The translations under genes were made by a program, and so were the position numbers. A stretch of DNA of 64,000 nt from Hexactinellida sp. DTS-2022 (lineage: Eukaryota; Porifera; Hexactinellida), in assembly GCA_028753945.1 (NCBI GenBank), contig JAPNXP010000002.1, positions 744,001 to 808,000 on the forward strand. Direction: 5' to 3'. The stretch's first letter is position 1; every line of letters starts with the position of its first letter. Of the stretch, positions 11,901 through 20,372 are shown one piece after another. The notes under the pieces are model-generated. The model worked only from the letters and a program-made list of their open reading frames with translations, did no database searches and was not told the DNA's origin.

Positions 11901-12231
11901 CCCGATTGATCAGTTATCTAATTTCATTGTTAAACAGAAAATACAGATTCTATCGATTCCTGTGTCTCCACTTATTTCTCTCGTACAGTCAAATCCGACT
12001 TTATTTATCGAGAATAAAATCCTTGTATATGTTGAAGATAACACAGCATGTTCTATTTCAGAGTTGTTAGCAAAAAGCATAGCCAAACAATACATATTCA
12101 TTTTATCTGACAACAAAGCATTTTCTACACTTTTACATTTATTTCCTACACCATATTGTGAAATAAAATTTCATCAATTTTCCGCTGAAACTGAAAGATA
12201 CACTGTTGAATTTAATTTTCCTTCTCTGTAG
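5947..12231 (+). CDS. giant degenerate DEAD-box-like module protein, array gene 2 (2094 aa)
   Basis: One uninterrupted 6.3-kb frame beginning 124 bp after array gene 1. The N-terminus (MASWEDGWDSENDLWD) is acidic and Trp-rich. Modules: 0 at residues ~50-200, A1 ~243-425, B1 ~457-650, A2 ~687-880, B2 ~918-1112, C ~1158-1330 and a C-terminal module ~1898-2094. A1 resembles A2 (CMLDYVIM; PFL(S/T)(I/L)SP; RPFLH) and B1 resembles B2 (LACLLDFVI; NCQIL; INIRHT; FEVND), so a two-module block was duplicated. Residues ~1330-1900 form a Ser/Thr/Glu/Asn-rich, probably disordered region with long repeats. No P-loop or DEAD motif is visible in any module. The strand at the SAT position reads 'FLLSHGFPYLL' in module C, which resembles 'LLFSATFP' of DEAD proteins. 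A scaffold role is plausible but unproven. Confidence 0.8.
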   Translation: MASWEDGWDSENDLWDTNPSTFHTPHNVSKDETNMIKYSNKHSVNLPHMKSLCEFIFKYSKEERSLLISENSLSIRICLLECIMSPFLINSNKTVFIHISEFLPIITSTLDFKCSPLFGGTFANFSISNSKKIFSVSYKDYSYLEYEVIPSLGDDKILFIYLGNNLLNSSLLPGFKHIQNLILSLKFLTNDTIKSHYPYTHVYRDELYNLCIEHHNNVSYNKDEVLSSQQSPLIPKPIISTTDPLLDRLVTKHNATQYKSEVEYLINIVLQCIERRASLVVDGFFTSILTCMLDYVIMSTVEIATGSCIIIDYSNSMAEQIRSLEIMGKECDINSSRKVILAHLREFSDYNILYKSCMLISYTSDGCKLPKLPLFNGPFLSISPSKISDKHISKVSRPFLHIHYVKNNNKIVCTRCNGFDLDVDVKMPADKLIGDLPFNSYGNEFTSENKPSNSTESLLTRLTQKFNCDLRFISTLCSILSYLLEKGDSVIMDNFSIEQLACLLDFVIANRINNNFPLIFCDTKLLDSTLSLLDVVQSSQYLVVDSNFPLHSNNKVLFLDDMKGLNFYQKLKTQKWLNPSYLLIKFSSQTDQLDLMFSHSNCQILCLTVATVEQSIKDLILRSYINIRHTKQNDFEVNDFRYKVPTPLSVIDNIPNDTPIYSSYCKTDSDTNGNEESLDYPTISSTDQLLYRLAIKHDVFRFKSVLEYIIGIVLECIAMGASVAVDGFNMSALNCMLDYVIMTRVRHATQLCTVVEYTGSISKELETLDIVKTKDYARVRNLIYTQKKVLFSRLKSSDSHLLSTLPDDCLFVIYSKSGCNFKYLSLVGCPFLTLSPKKLGESLLARINRPFLHVRIKELTNNVVCTLRHVFGNNQNINPIERSFDIEMQPRLSPADQHESAVPVDSVPPEMAQSKSPDYLLSQLTTKYKCNLEFTSSLCTTLADFLHNGKSVIVDKFSLPQLACLLDFVISDRLINGSTNKIIIYCYKKTFKSTLQYLDVVLCNQYQIIDENLSFNPVTRVLISHFESKRFYRDLNRLLELDRSCLFVNLDKNGSNLPLLFSLTNCQILGLCESALKKFKIKTILRPFINIRHTSMNTFEVNDSDQLKIPTVLIPPNKNKSTIQPEKYRHEYLTQQNYTSLDIKNSSEINSLFLHKQNPISNLINQLFDKHNITLLTELPSDLYNTLYTLLLNRRNLAIDGFSVTYVCPLFSIYALECKSLGTPVSICYGKVTIVLLNQFKYISVIPTDSILHTLATNTDTNHLWLFIGLDNTLLSQLIPFIKIPHQSVFLLSHGFPYLLEQAHVPITRVYKRSDCINIRSYNSQLTSLMPENVNTFYRDSLEITSECVQTQSGISVDIIPATYTAITTQQESNNQNIFLDTKELILPNQTDNSCISMNALDSVLEYASLDLIEIGHNSFQDNSQRVNSSFLGKNCTTLLSEIVTESAHIEFNVDLTNNELYSNMQTLDSADSNEVENSYSIEIIANPNFTRELMTNHEYLTTLNGINQDLITAPPPIDTATEYNDELVITGNAISELESIKSFDTSTQPPIRYGNLSYESDNTINIDTPNTSNNLWATDLIAEQVSNEISDLYCPPIELPILLPDSKTPEFNSLLTSDLITSPVLNPAEFNTELFSNANALLIPGLEENTNIMTESETNSELISPIQHITTDLITEQVSNEISELYCPPIEIPILLPDSKANEFSSLLTSDLVTSPVKNTDTRIEQVITPELSNIESFNSPITNTQFSPLETTNTLPESEHFTDISEQLEPNPLTTPTTTELPHPIITPLPLPDSTVSESDPIPGCDSIISPAVETYTETEFNSELFSSNADVLIPGLEENTNIMIKSEINSELISPIQHITTDLITEQVSNEISDLYPTPLLDSIAPDSCSFGSKQDKKQSPSQLGLQLITSPLHSGIHTVLHSSDSTYYTHILHRIASVLDSTTNSLQIVLTSQSPEICSQILSLASSHLHTGTNGFLYKTGPIDQLSNFIVKQKIQILSIPVSPLISLVQSNPTLFIENKILVYVEDNTACSISELLAKSIAKQYIFILSDNKAFSTLLHLFPTPYCEIKFHQFSAETERYTVEFNFPSL
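10678..11590 (+). repeat. coding repeats in the disordered region of array gene 2
   Basis: The protein motif 'EQVSNEIS(D/E)LYCPP' followed by 'ILLPDSK' occurs near 10695 and 10975, and the first part again near 11550. 'GLEENTNIM.(K/E)SE.NSELIS' occurs near 10885 and 11460. DNA identity between copies is high, which suggests recent unequal exchange inside the gene. Confidence 0.85.
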
Positions 12232-12390
12232 TATTTCGTATGTATTTATCTAATTATTTTGTAGCTATTAAAATACTTTCCTTGGAATTTATAACTTACC
12301 TAGAAACTGATGTATTTATATAATTTATTCAAATAATTCTTTATATTTCTTTATAATTCCATTTTTTATCCTTGCTCTAGTTTCACTATT

Positions 12391-15300
12391 ATGTCAGCTG
12401 ATAAAGATTTCTCTGCACAAGATGTTCCAATTATTATTGAATTAGAGAATAGTAAGTCTTCTCTCCTGGAGCAAACATTAGGTAATATCTTGCCTGAAAA
12501 TACCACAGAAAAATTAGGTAGCAGTTGTAATATTATGGAAGATAAATTGACCTCAGCCGAACCTAAATCCTTACCAGAGGCTTTCAAGCGAGTGAAATCA
12601 TTCCAGGAGCTGAGACTTAGCACAGAATTAACCAGCAGTCTATTTGCTAACGGCTATGAGAAACTAACCGAAACGCAGGCCCGTATAATACTCCCGTTAA
12701 TCCAAGGGAACTCTATGCTAATAGAGTCTGAACCTGGGAGTGGGAAAATGACAGCGCTCTCTATACTGTTAATACAGAGGTGTGTCCCACGTAATGTCCA
12801 TCTCCAGGGCCTGGTTATAACCGGCAGTAAGCAGTACAGTTCTGCTGTTGAGCTAGTAGTTAGTTTGCTATCAGAGGAAGTGACTGCCATTAATCTTGAT
12901 GACCTAGAAGATACCCAACCTGGGGAAATAGCTGATCACCAGTTTATGGTGGGGAGTGAGGCGAGCTTTGGATTACTGTGTGGTGTTATTGGTAGCATTA
13001 GGCGGCCTATTATGCTCTGTCTCTACAATGTAAATGTAGAGTCGGGTGCTTTAATGGAGAAGTTAACTTTAAATTTATCTAAGTTCAATCAAATTGTGGT
13101 AATGAGGGACCAGAATGTAACTCTTGACTACGCGCTAATTCCAAAGCTCCTTGACAACAAAACACTATATTACTCCAATAATATGCCAGTGTCACATGTT
13201 AACAGTATAGTAGCCATTTTGGTAGAGGCTAATAAACCTCTATCAAAAGTTAATTCTTCAACAAACCCAATTTCGAAACCGCAACAAGACCAGAGTTCAG
13301 AACCAATAAAAGAAGGCCCGGATTTAGAAATATTCCGCAATCTCAATTCTGGAGAGAAACTAATAGATTTATTCCAAAGACACAACCTTAGCTTGAGTGT
13401 CCCTACTTTCTACATATTCGTATTCCACTATCTCTTGAAAGGTGTGAGTGTAATACAAACCGGTTATAAGGCACCAGAGCGCACCAACTTGCTCTGTTTG
13501 GTGGCCAAAGAGTTCGACAGACATTTGACTACTCCGGTGCAAGTTGTGATATGTTATGACGGCAAGGAACTTGACGGTTCTAAGCTGTTGACAAATCAAT
13601 CTGTTTATACGCTTAAAGATGAGGAGTCTCTTAATGATATTCCTAGCAGCAAAACTATCGTAATAGCTTCCAGCGCTAAAACTATATCCGTTATAAAATC
13701 ATTCCCGAATTTATTTAAGTCTACAGGAAGAATCATAGTGTTCTTCAACACGCAACCGGATAGGTTCAGAGGAATGTGTAGTCTCCTACCAGACGGAGTG
13801 CTATTCCTTGCGATGCTCACTTGCCAAATCAGCTCTGTATCAGGCGACATTAAAACGCCCTTTATTCATGTCTCAAAGCAAGCGAATAGCTTACAAATAC
13901 ATCCGTACTTAGGGGCCAAGGTGACTCCTGATGAACTAGCGTGTCTAGACAAACTCTCACAGATTAAATCCAATCCTCCTATGACCGCTAATTCCAATAC
14001 AAACACCAGAACATTTCCCCCAGTTAAGCATCAAATGCCTGCTAGGATTTGGCAACAGAGGGATAGAGAGAGACAGGAGGATTCACACACGATGCCTAAC
14101 ATGGTAAGCGCTAATTTGCTACGTACTATCTCTGCTAAACACGGCATAGATCCCAAGGGCGTTCTGCCATTCTATCCAGAGGTATTCTCATTCTCCATCA
14201 GAGCTGATAACATCCTTATGGTCGGGTTTAATTGCATAGAGTTCTCTCCTATTGTTAACATTGTTGTGTTGGAGAGAGTTAATTCTGGTGCGGAGCCAGG
14301 CTGCCAGGTTTTGCTGTATTACGACTCCAGCGCTGAGCAGAGTTTAGTTGCACATCCTAACTGCAAGCGTATGCTGGCTTCTAACGAGGATTCTATATTG
14401 GACGTGTCTCCATTGGTTTGTGTGAACAGTATTACTGATATAGTGCGTCTGTACAAGCGACAGAACAAACAGTTTGTCACCTCTCCAAAGCTTGTTGTGC
14501 TAGTTGGCGTGAGACTCGACGAGTGTATCGAACTCCTGGCAGACCAAATGATGTGTCAGTTTATGTTTGTTCTCAGCGATTCTCCTTCAGACGAGTATCT
14601 CGATAATCTCCCGACCACTTTTGTCAGATTCCTTAACAATAGTGGGTCAGTTAGAATTGAGAAAGTTGGGAGAGACGAGTCTCTTTCTACTCACGGAACA
14701 ACAGAGGAATCCTCTCCCGATTTAGCAGAACAAACATCAGAAGATAAATCAGCTGATCATTCAATGGCTACGCCTCAAATGCACTCCACTCCCTTAGAGG
14801 GGCAGGAAACCTCTCTCGTTGAAGAGATTCTCAAGAGACACGAAACGAACACAGCTCAAAACCCTGTATTCTTCAGAACAGTCCTATCCCATACGCTCAG
14901 TGGAGATAACATTGTTATCAACGAGTTCACTAAGGAGTGTATTACACAGCTGGTAACAATGCTATACAGTGATTACTGTGTTAATGTGCCGAAAGGTGCG
15001 TACACATTGTTCTGTTTGGGATCTAGAATCACAGAACTACTCATGCCTTCGTTTAGGTGCCCCTCCTCTTTATGGCTGCCGGACAATAAACCGATTATAT
15101 CTCTCCCAGATTCTGAGAGGGAAATACACTTCCTGACCATATCCAGGCTGACTAGCATTCTTAATACCGAGTTTAGTTGTCTGGTCGCCCGTCCTTGGCT
15201 TATCGTGTTCATCGGTCTCTCTCACGACGAAACTCAAGCCTGCATTCCTTTCATCCCCTTGTCAAACCAGTATTTGTTCATATTAAGCATAGACCATCCT

Positions 15301-16134
15301 CAGTTCCAGAAGTTCATGTCCGCTCCATATATAATCGTAACCAAGACTCGCTCTAAGCCTATTGTAACCGAGTGGGTGCACCTGGGTAGAATGAAGTCAT
15401 TCCTATCTGTCTACAAACAGGCTAGTAATTACACTGGAGACTCACTTGATTCCGTGGCTAGGGTAACGCCTGTAGAAAACTCGATTGAAACACCGTCTGT
15501 GGAATCCGTAGTAGAAAAGCCCGCTCCATCTCGTACGCTCCGAGATGTCTCTTCTTCCATTCTGAATTCCGGCAGGCATATACTGCTGCAGGCTAGTAGG
15601 GAGTCAGGGAAATCAACTCTAGCCTTTGAGTATGCATTGTACAATATCGATAGGAGTAAGATGTGTATTCAGGCTATATTTAGTACGCCGACCCTGTTCA
15701 CAAGTGTTAAGCTGTTCACACTTCTCAACCAGTATATGGTTCGGAATAATGACATCGGGGTTAATGCTTTCTTGCACGCGAAAGGTGATTCCGCTCAATT
15801 ATCAAGTTACGTTTCGAAGAATAAATTTCAGTTACTGATCACAACTAATAAATTCTTAGATAAAGTGTTGAGCGAATCTGGGATTGTTAGTGAGTGTGGC
15901 CTGATTGTTTTTGATGAGTTGTATGACAACGATTTCAAAGAACAAGCTAATACTATTCTACCAAATTTAATAAGCAATTCAATCCCACGTGGCATTCAAT
16001 GTGTATTTATAACAACCCCTTTAGAAAACACGGGAAAATTTCTACAAATTATTCCAGTGCCTTTATTTCATATCCAACAGATTCGTACACAAAACTCAAC
16101 CACTACTAGCTACTCAATTGACTGTTATTTTTGA
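12391..16134 (+). CDS. DEAD-box-like multi-module protein with remnant P-loops, array gene 3 (1247 aa)
   Basis: Intronless, starting 159 bp after array gene 2. This member shows the ancestry. Residues ~71-290 carry a Q-motif-like start (FQELRLSTELTSSLFANGY, then TETQARIILPLIQG) and a Walker A-like 'ESEPGSGKMTAL' at ~112-122, but 'VVMRDQN' near residue 238 stands where DEAD is expected. Modules 2 (~319-505), 3 (~570-770) and 4 (~808-1000) are degenerate like those in array genes 1 and 2. The C-terminal module (~1050-1247) keeps 'ASRESGKSTL' (Walker A, ~1068-1077), 'STPTLF' (motif Ia place), 'ITTNKFLDKVL' (motif Ib place), 'VFDELYDND' (DEAD changed to DELY, ~1173-1181) and 'FITTP' (SAT place). 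The second RecA domain of a helicase (HRxGRxxR) is absent. ATP binding by the terminal modules is possible; unwinding is unlikely. Confidence 0.8.
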   Translation: MSADKDFSAQDVPIIIELENSKSSLLEQTLGNILPENTTEKLGSSCNIMEDKLTSAEPKSLPEAFKRVKSFQELRLSTELTSSLFANGYEKLTETQARIILPLIQGNSMLIESEPGSGKMTALSILLIQRCVPRNVHLQGLVITGSKQYSSAVELVVSLLSEEVTAINLDDLEDTQPGEIADHQFMVGSEASFGLLCGVIGSIRRPIMLCLYNVNVESGALMEKLTLNLSKFNQIVVMRDQNVTLDYALIPKLLDNKTLYYSNNMPVSHVNSIVAILVEANKPLSKVNSSTNPISKPQQDQSSEPIKEGPDLEIFRNLNSGEKLIDLFQRHNLSLSVPTFYIFVFHYLLKGVSVIQTGYKAPERTNLLCLVAKEFDRHLTTPVQVVICYDGKELDGSKLLTNQSVYTLKDEESLNDIPSSKTIVIASSAKTISVIKSFPNLFKSTGRIIVFFNTQPDRFRGMCSLLPDGVLFLAMLTCQISSVSGDIKTPFIHVSKQANSLQIHPYLGAKVTPDELACLDKLSQIKSNPPMTANSNTNTRTFPPVKHQMPARIWQQRDRERQEDSHTMPNMVSANLLRTISAKHGIDPKGVLPFYPEVFSFSIRADNILMVGFNCIEFSPIVNIVVLERVNSGAEPGCQVLLYYDSSAEQSLVAHPNCKRMLASNEDSILDVSPLVCVNSITDIVRLYKRQNKQFVTSPKLVVLVGVRLDECIELLADQMMCQFMFVLSDSPSDEYLDNLPTTFVRFLNNSGSVRIEKVGRDESLSTHGTTEESSPDLAEQTSEDKSADHSMATPQMHSTPLEGQETSLVEEILKRHETNTAQNPVFFRTVLSHTLSGDNIVINEFTKECITQLVTMLYSDYCVNVPKGAYTLFCLGSRITELLMPSFRCPSSLWLPDNKPIISLPDSEREIHFLTISRLTSILNTEFSCLVARPWLIVFIGLSHDETQACIPFIPLSNQYLFILSIDHPQFQKFMSAPYIIVTKTRSKPIVTEWVHLGRMKSFLSVYKQASNYTGDSLDSVARVTPVENSIETPSVESVVEKPAPSRTLRDVSSSILNSGRHILLQASRESGKSTLAFEYALYNIDRSKMCIQAIFSTPTLFTSVKLFTLLNQYMVRNNDIGVNAFLHAKGDSAQLSSYVSKNKFQLLITTNKFLDKVLSESGIVSECGLIVFDELYDNDFKEQANTILPNLISNSIPRGIQCVFITTPLENTGKFLQIIPVPLFHIQQIRTQNSTTTSYSIDCYF

Positions 16135-17545
16135 TTTTATACAATATAATGCTCTGCTTATATGTTACATTAGAATATTGATCTATTAAATTGAATTTCT
16201 AGCATATCTTTGTAACTTTACTAATTAATTGACTAAATTTATTATAATTCAACTTAACTAAGAAAGCGTATGCAATTAAGATGAGTTCTGCGGCTAATTT
16301 ATATGACCTGAAAATCCAGTAATTCCTGTTCATAGAATATACGTTGTAATCAAATTGTGCTTACTATAATACTTTAGTATTACAGGGTCTCGTGATTAAT
16401 TATGTTATAATGTTTAACTTACTGGAATTTCTTTAACAAATTATACAATAAATTGTGCTATTCTAACAAAACAGCATACTTGCCATATATTGCAACACTT
16501 TACTTCCACAATAATATACATATTTGATAGTGCGTATTAACAGAATTGGTGATTTGCTTAATTTCAATAGAAGGCAAGATTATACGCAATTATTTGGATT
16601 TCCAGTAGTAAGGTCTGAAAATTTCTATATTTATATGATAATAATGTTTATTTATAAATATTTTCTGTCATATATTTGTCAAATCATGAGAATCTACTAA
16701 TAAGGTTTACTATATTGAACTTACTTAAGTATTATGTTTGCATTTTCCAAAGTAAATTGCTATTAATTTACATTGACTAACTTTCAAGTTAATTTCAAGT
16801 TAAATCATTTATTCAAAGGAATTACTTAGTATATCAACCAATATACTAAGACAATACGGTAAATTTCAACTGATCATTCAAAAGTTTCCCTTGTTAATTG
16901 AGATTTTATCTCCGATTAAGTAACCGATGTGTTGTCCCGATTTACTGGTGAACTTTTAATGCAAAAATATGTTACCTACCAAGTTATCCCGATTAAGCGG
17001 CTTCCACTGTACTGAAAAGATGTTTGCCGATGTGTAAGTAAACCCATTTTCAAAACTAGTATTCACCCTCTAATTCGGTTTATTGTCAGTACAGTTGTGC
17101 CCACTAACTAACGTGTATTGTAGAAACATTGTTTGGTTTGTAGGATCCTACTTGGATAGTTCATTTCTTCAAAAATAATCAAATACTGTATACGTGGGAT
17201 ATATGGAAAAACCCTGTCCATAAAGGGAATTGTGAAATATTTCAATATATTTTCAATATATTTTGACAATTTTATTGAACTTTCATTTGCTAAAATTCTT
17301 ATTTCTACAAACTAACCCACTTTTGAGTTATCAATGCCACGTGCTCTATAGATAATATACAAGGTTATTCCAGCAATCATTATTGTAGATCATTTACTTA
17401 GTATTTATTAACATTATCTCATATAGAAAGCGATCTCCTAATTAATTAATTATATTTGATTGCTTAGTAAAATTAATAAGTAATTTCATTGTGAAATGTA
17501 TAAATACTTAGTAAACAACATTATTAAATACAATAACTCTATTGA
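16135..17545. other. AT-rich spacer with a partial TIR element
   Basis: No gene recognised. At about 16915-17012 there are remnants of family E ('TCCCGATTAAG', 'CGATTAAGCGGCTTCCACTG'). The remainder is AT-rich without clear structure. Confidence 0.45.
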
Positions 17546-17636
17546 ATGGAAAATATTATTTCGAGAGGCGCCCTCCCGTGTAACATCCCATATTCACCAG
17601 AAATGACCTACCAACAACAGCAACAACAACAACAGC

Positions 17637-17682
<46 letters not shown>

Positions 17683-18472
17683 GCAACAACAACAATCCTT
17701 TTTACATAGAAGATCTGAAGATAATCTAACTGAGCGAAATAATGGCTCAGTTCCCGAATACTATCCGAATCAAGTAGTAAGAGGAAATTTTTCAAATGAA
17801 GAGATTGCATCAGACCTCCTTATCCCTACGAACGCATCTTCTAACACAGAAAAGCAGTTGGACCTAAGCGACGAAATATACGGGTTAAAGTGGACAGCGT
17901 ATACAATGGAAAGTCAAAACATTGAACTGAGAAAGGAAATACAACTTTTGAAGGAACAGAACTCTATTTTAATAGACAAACTGAACAATCAAGTTATTGT
18001 CGATCTTAAAAATTATGAAGAAGAGAAGCGACAGTGGGCATTGGATCGAGAAGAATTAGAATCAAAAGTGAATTTGTATAACGGTATTATACGTGGCCTG
18101 AATGAAGACAAGGTCCATATGGGAGAGAAGATATCAATGTTAGAAATGAACCTAGCTCGTCCAGCCTACTTTCCGCCAGTTCAAGAGTACCCTTACAACC
18201 CGCGTGACGCTATGAGCACTGGATATTCCCAAGGGAATTCCTCACAGCAGTTTGACTCATCCTACAAGTTTACCGGTCACAGCAATGAAATAGCAGCATA
18301 TACCCAGCAAACCCCGTCTCAGGAATACTCGCGTGTGTCACACACAAGCTCTGCTGCAGCAATGGCGTATGATCCAGTGCTAGCCTGTGAAATATGTGGG
18401 GCGAAATTCTTCTATGGAGAAATACAAAAGGCAAAAGACCATTTAAATACTGTGCATCCTGTGAATAATTAA
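17546..18472 (+). CDS. polyglutamine, coiled-coil protein with C-terminal CCHH zinc finger (308 aa)
   Basis: Begins at ATG 17546 with no coding intron. After ~22 residues there is a run of 28 Gln. A charged helical segment at ~115-215 (QNIELRKEIQLLKEQNSIL and following heptads) looks like a coiled coil. A Tyr/Ser/Gln-rich disordered stretch follows, and the last ~30 residues hold one C-x2-C-x14-H-x4-H finger (CEIC...DHLNTVH) that resembles the single C-terminal ubiquitin-binding fingers of autophagy adaptors such as TAX1BP1/CALCOCO-type proteins. That similarity is by spacing only, so a nucleic-acid-binding finger cannot be excluded. No family name is assigned. Confidence 0.8.
17612..17695 (+). 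repeat. CAA/CAG trinucleotide repeat coding 28 Gln
   Basis: 28 consecutive Gln codons, nearly all CAA with four CAG interruptions. Likely length-variable between individuals. Confidence 0.95.
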
Positions 18473-18505
18473 TCCTGATTCCTGTATTTTAATTATGAGT
18501 TTACT

Positions 18506-18639
18506 TATCCACCGATCATCGGCGTTTGTATTAAAAAACCTCGCTACCTTTCTACCGATTGTTTTTTTATGTTAATCAAAAAACACCATCGGTAGAAACT
18601 AGCCAGGTTATTTAATACAACGCCGATGATCGGTGGATA
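18506..18639. mobile_element. fold-back element, 134 bp, near-complete hairpin
   Basis: The first ~60 bases (starting TATCCACCGATCATCGGCG) are nearly the reverse complement of the last ~60 (ending CGCCGATGATCGGTGGATA), with a loop of about 10 bases. It lies 33 bp after the stop of the polyglutamine gene, so it may be in that gene's 3' UTR. Confidence 0.85.
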
Positions 18640-18796
18640 GTAAATTCTTTAATTAGCATATTGTGTACCATCTTTTCTTCGAATTCTCTCATTACTCTAT
18701 TTTGTAATGATAATCATAATAAATAAAAATGACAAATTCATAATTTTTTGAATTGATAGCACTTAAATTTATCCAATTTTAGTAATCTGCTGCGTA

Positions 18797-19220
18797 GTTG
18801 ACCCATGTCCTACTATATTATACGGCTAGATAAGTCAAGTATTTGCCATTTTATTTCCAGGCCAGTGTTTACTTTCTAATTGCTCGTGAAATGAATTATC
18901 TATTGTCATGGAATAAACTAAACTTAAGATTTCAAATACGCCGGAAACATCTAAAATACTTTTGAGAATGATTTCGCATCGGATTTAACCACAATGACGT
19001 AATAAAATATACATACCCATATATGACAATTAATACTAATTATGAAGTAGAGATTTGAAGTAGAGATTGAAGCAGAGATTAAGTGAAAACCTAAGTTTAG
19101 TTTATTCCATGACAATAGGTAATTTATTTTATGAGCAATTAGAAAGTAAACACTGGCCTGGAAATAAATTAGCAAATACTTGACTTATCTAGCCGTATTA
19201 TATAGTAGGCCATGGTTGAC
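18797..19220. mobile_element. inverted-repeat element, ~130-bp arms
   Basis: The arm at ~18797-18928 (contains GGCTAGATAAGTCAAGTATT and TCATGGAATAAACTAAACTT) reappears inverted at ~19091-19220 with about 90% identity by eye; the unique spacer is about 160 bp. Ends are approximate and no target-site duplication was fixed. Confidence 0.8.
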
Positions 19221-19293
19221 CGTTATTCAATACACTGTATGGTTATATAAGGAAAAGTAATCAAAATATAATAATTTAACCTCCGCCAAATAT

Positions 19294-20112
19294 ATGATGA
19301 AGCTCCAAGTTGACAAATTGCAAGAATTCAGTTCGGCCTTTGAATTCCATGTAAAATCGTATGAAAATTATTTGAAACTAGTATCTGCCTCTCAACAATC
19401 CTTCCTTCAAGATTTCCTCGATCCATGCAGAGAATTGCAATATCCCAGTGAGAATATGTATGCTCCTCATATCCATAGGGCAAAAAGTATATTCCATAAA
19501 TGCAAAGGGAGAGTCAGTTCTCTTTTATCCGAATTATTGCCGATGCGGTGTCGACGAACAAAACTGGGAAAAAGTTTGAAGAGGGAGTTAGCTGAGATCA
19601 ATGAATTGGTTAAAGGAATAATTGTTCCTAAGGACGGTGATGATTGTATTCTTGATTCGGACAGAAAAAACCTAGAGAGATGTAATTATCATTTAAAGGA
19701 ATTTAACAACTTACTCATCAAATTTCCAACCCCACAAGAAGACAAACCGACAAATATATTGAAAAATAGAGAACTAATAACAAATGCTCATAACGATTAT
19801 CGGCTTCTATCGGTTCTACAATTTTTGACTGTCCCTCTAATCCAAGAGACAATACACTTTCTCAAGCACCCACAAATCATTAGAGTTCTTAAAACTGGAT
19901 TTTGCCGGTTTGCATATCCAGGGGAAAGGGGAATGTGTTCCCTCCCCTGGACAGCTAAATTTCCCAGGAAACCTCCGGACCCAAAAGTGTTTAGTTTTCC
20001 CCTCCCCCAGGCTTTCTTTCATCCTGGGAAAATTTACCGAGCTCCTAGATTTAGTTTGAGCGGGTTCAGTTTTCATTTTGTTCGCCTATATTTGTCATCT
20101 TGTATTAATTAA
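19294..20112 (+). CDS. unknown duplicated gene, copy 1 (272 aa)
   Basis: I recognise no domain. The ATG-initiated frame is intact and closely similar over its whole length to the 286-aa frame at 26205-27065. Residues 1-195 look helical and charged ([35 protein letters not shown]). The last ~75 residues are Pro/Phe/Lys-rich ([20 protein letters not shown]) and lie on DNA with an internal inverted repeat, so the C-terminus may be repeat-derived. Differences between copies include a 6-base in-frame indel and many substitutions but no stop or frameshift, which argues that both have been coding. The copies use different stops because copy 1 has a 4-base insertion near its end. Confidence 0.6.
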   Translation: MMKLQVDKLQEFSSAFEFHVKSYENYLKLVSASQQSFLQDFLDPCRELQYPSENMYAPHIHRAKSIFHKCKGRVSSLLSELLPMRCRRTKLGKSLKRELAEINELVKGIIVPKDGDDCILDSDRKNLERCNYHLKEFNNLLIKFPTPQEDKPTNILKNRELITNAHNDYRLLSVLQFLTVPLIQETIHFLKHPQIIRVLKTGFCRFAYPGERGMCSLPWTAKFPRKPPDPKVFSFPLPQAFFHPGKIYRAPRFSLSGFSFHFVRLYLSSCIN

Positions 20113-20247
20113 GTCTATTAGAGAATCTCTCGATATTGTATGCCTAGACTAGATTTTGTACGCCTAGATTAAAATCCTGCCAAATCACGCTCCTTTAAGC
20201 GCGCCCAGCACGCCTGGAACACCCTGCTCTCCCCTCATCGAATATTT
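20113..20247. repeat. 3' flank shared with 27066-27160, ending at a sharp homology boundary
   Basis: After the stop of each copy of the duplicated gene the similarity continues ('AAAATCCTGCCAAATCACGC', 'CACGCCTGGAACACCCTG') and stops at 'CCTCATCGAATATT'. The '...ACACCCTG' string near the end resembles the inverted terminus of the CAGGGT-type elements at 25002 and 42040, so the duplicated unit may have moved with, or next to, such an element. Confidence 0.6.
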
Positions 20248-20289
20248 CTGTTCAGAGATTCCCTTGTATGCTAGTTATGATATAGTTTG

Positions 20290-20321
20290 TAATATCTATC
20301 TCTATATTAAAAGCGCAATTG

Positions 20322-20372
<51 letters not shown>

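Noticed and set aside
19837..20076. 79-codon minus-strand frame, also present at 26754-26993
   Set aside because: It is conserved only because the two loci are duplicates; the sense frames are longer and start with ATG.
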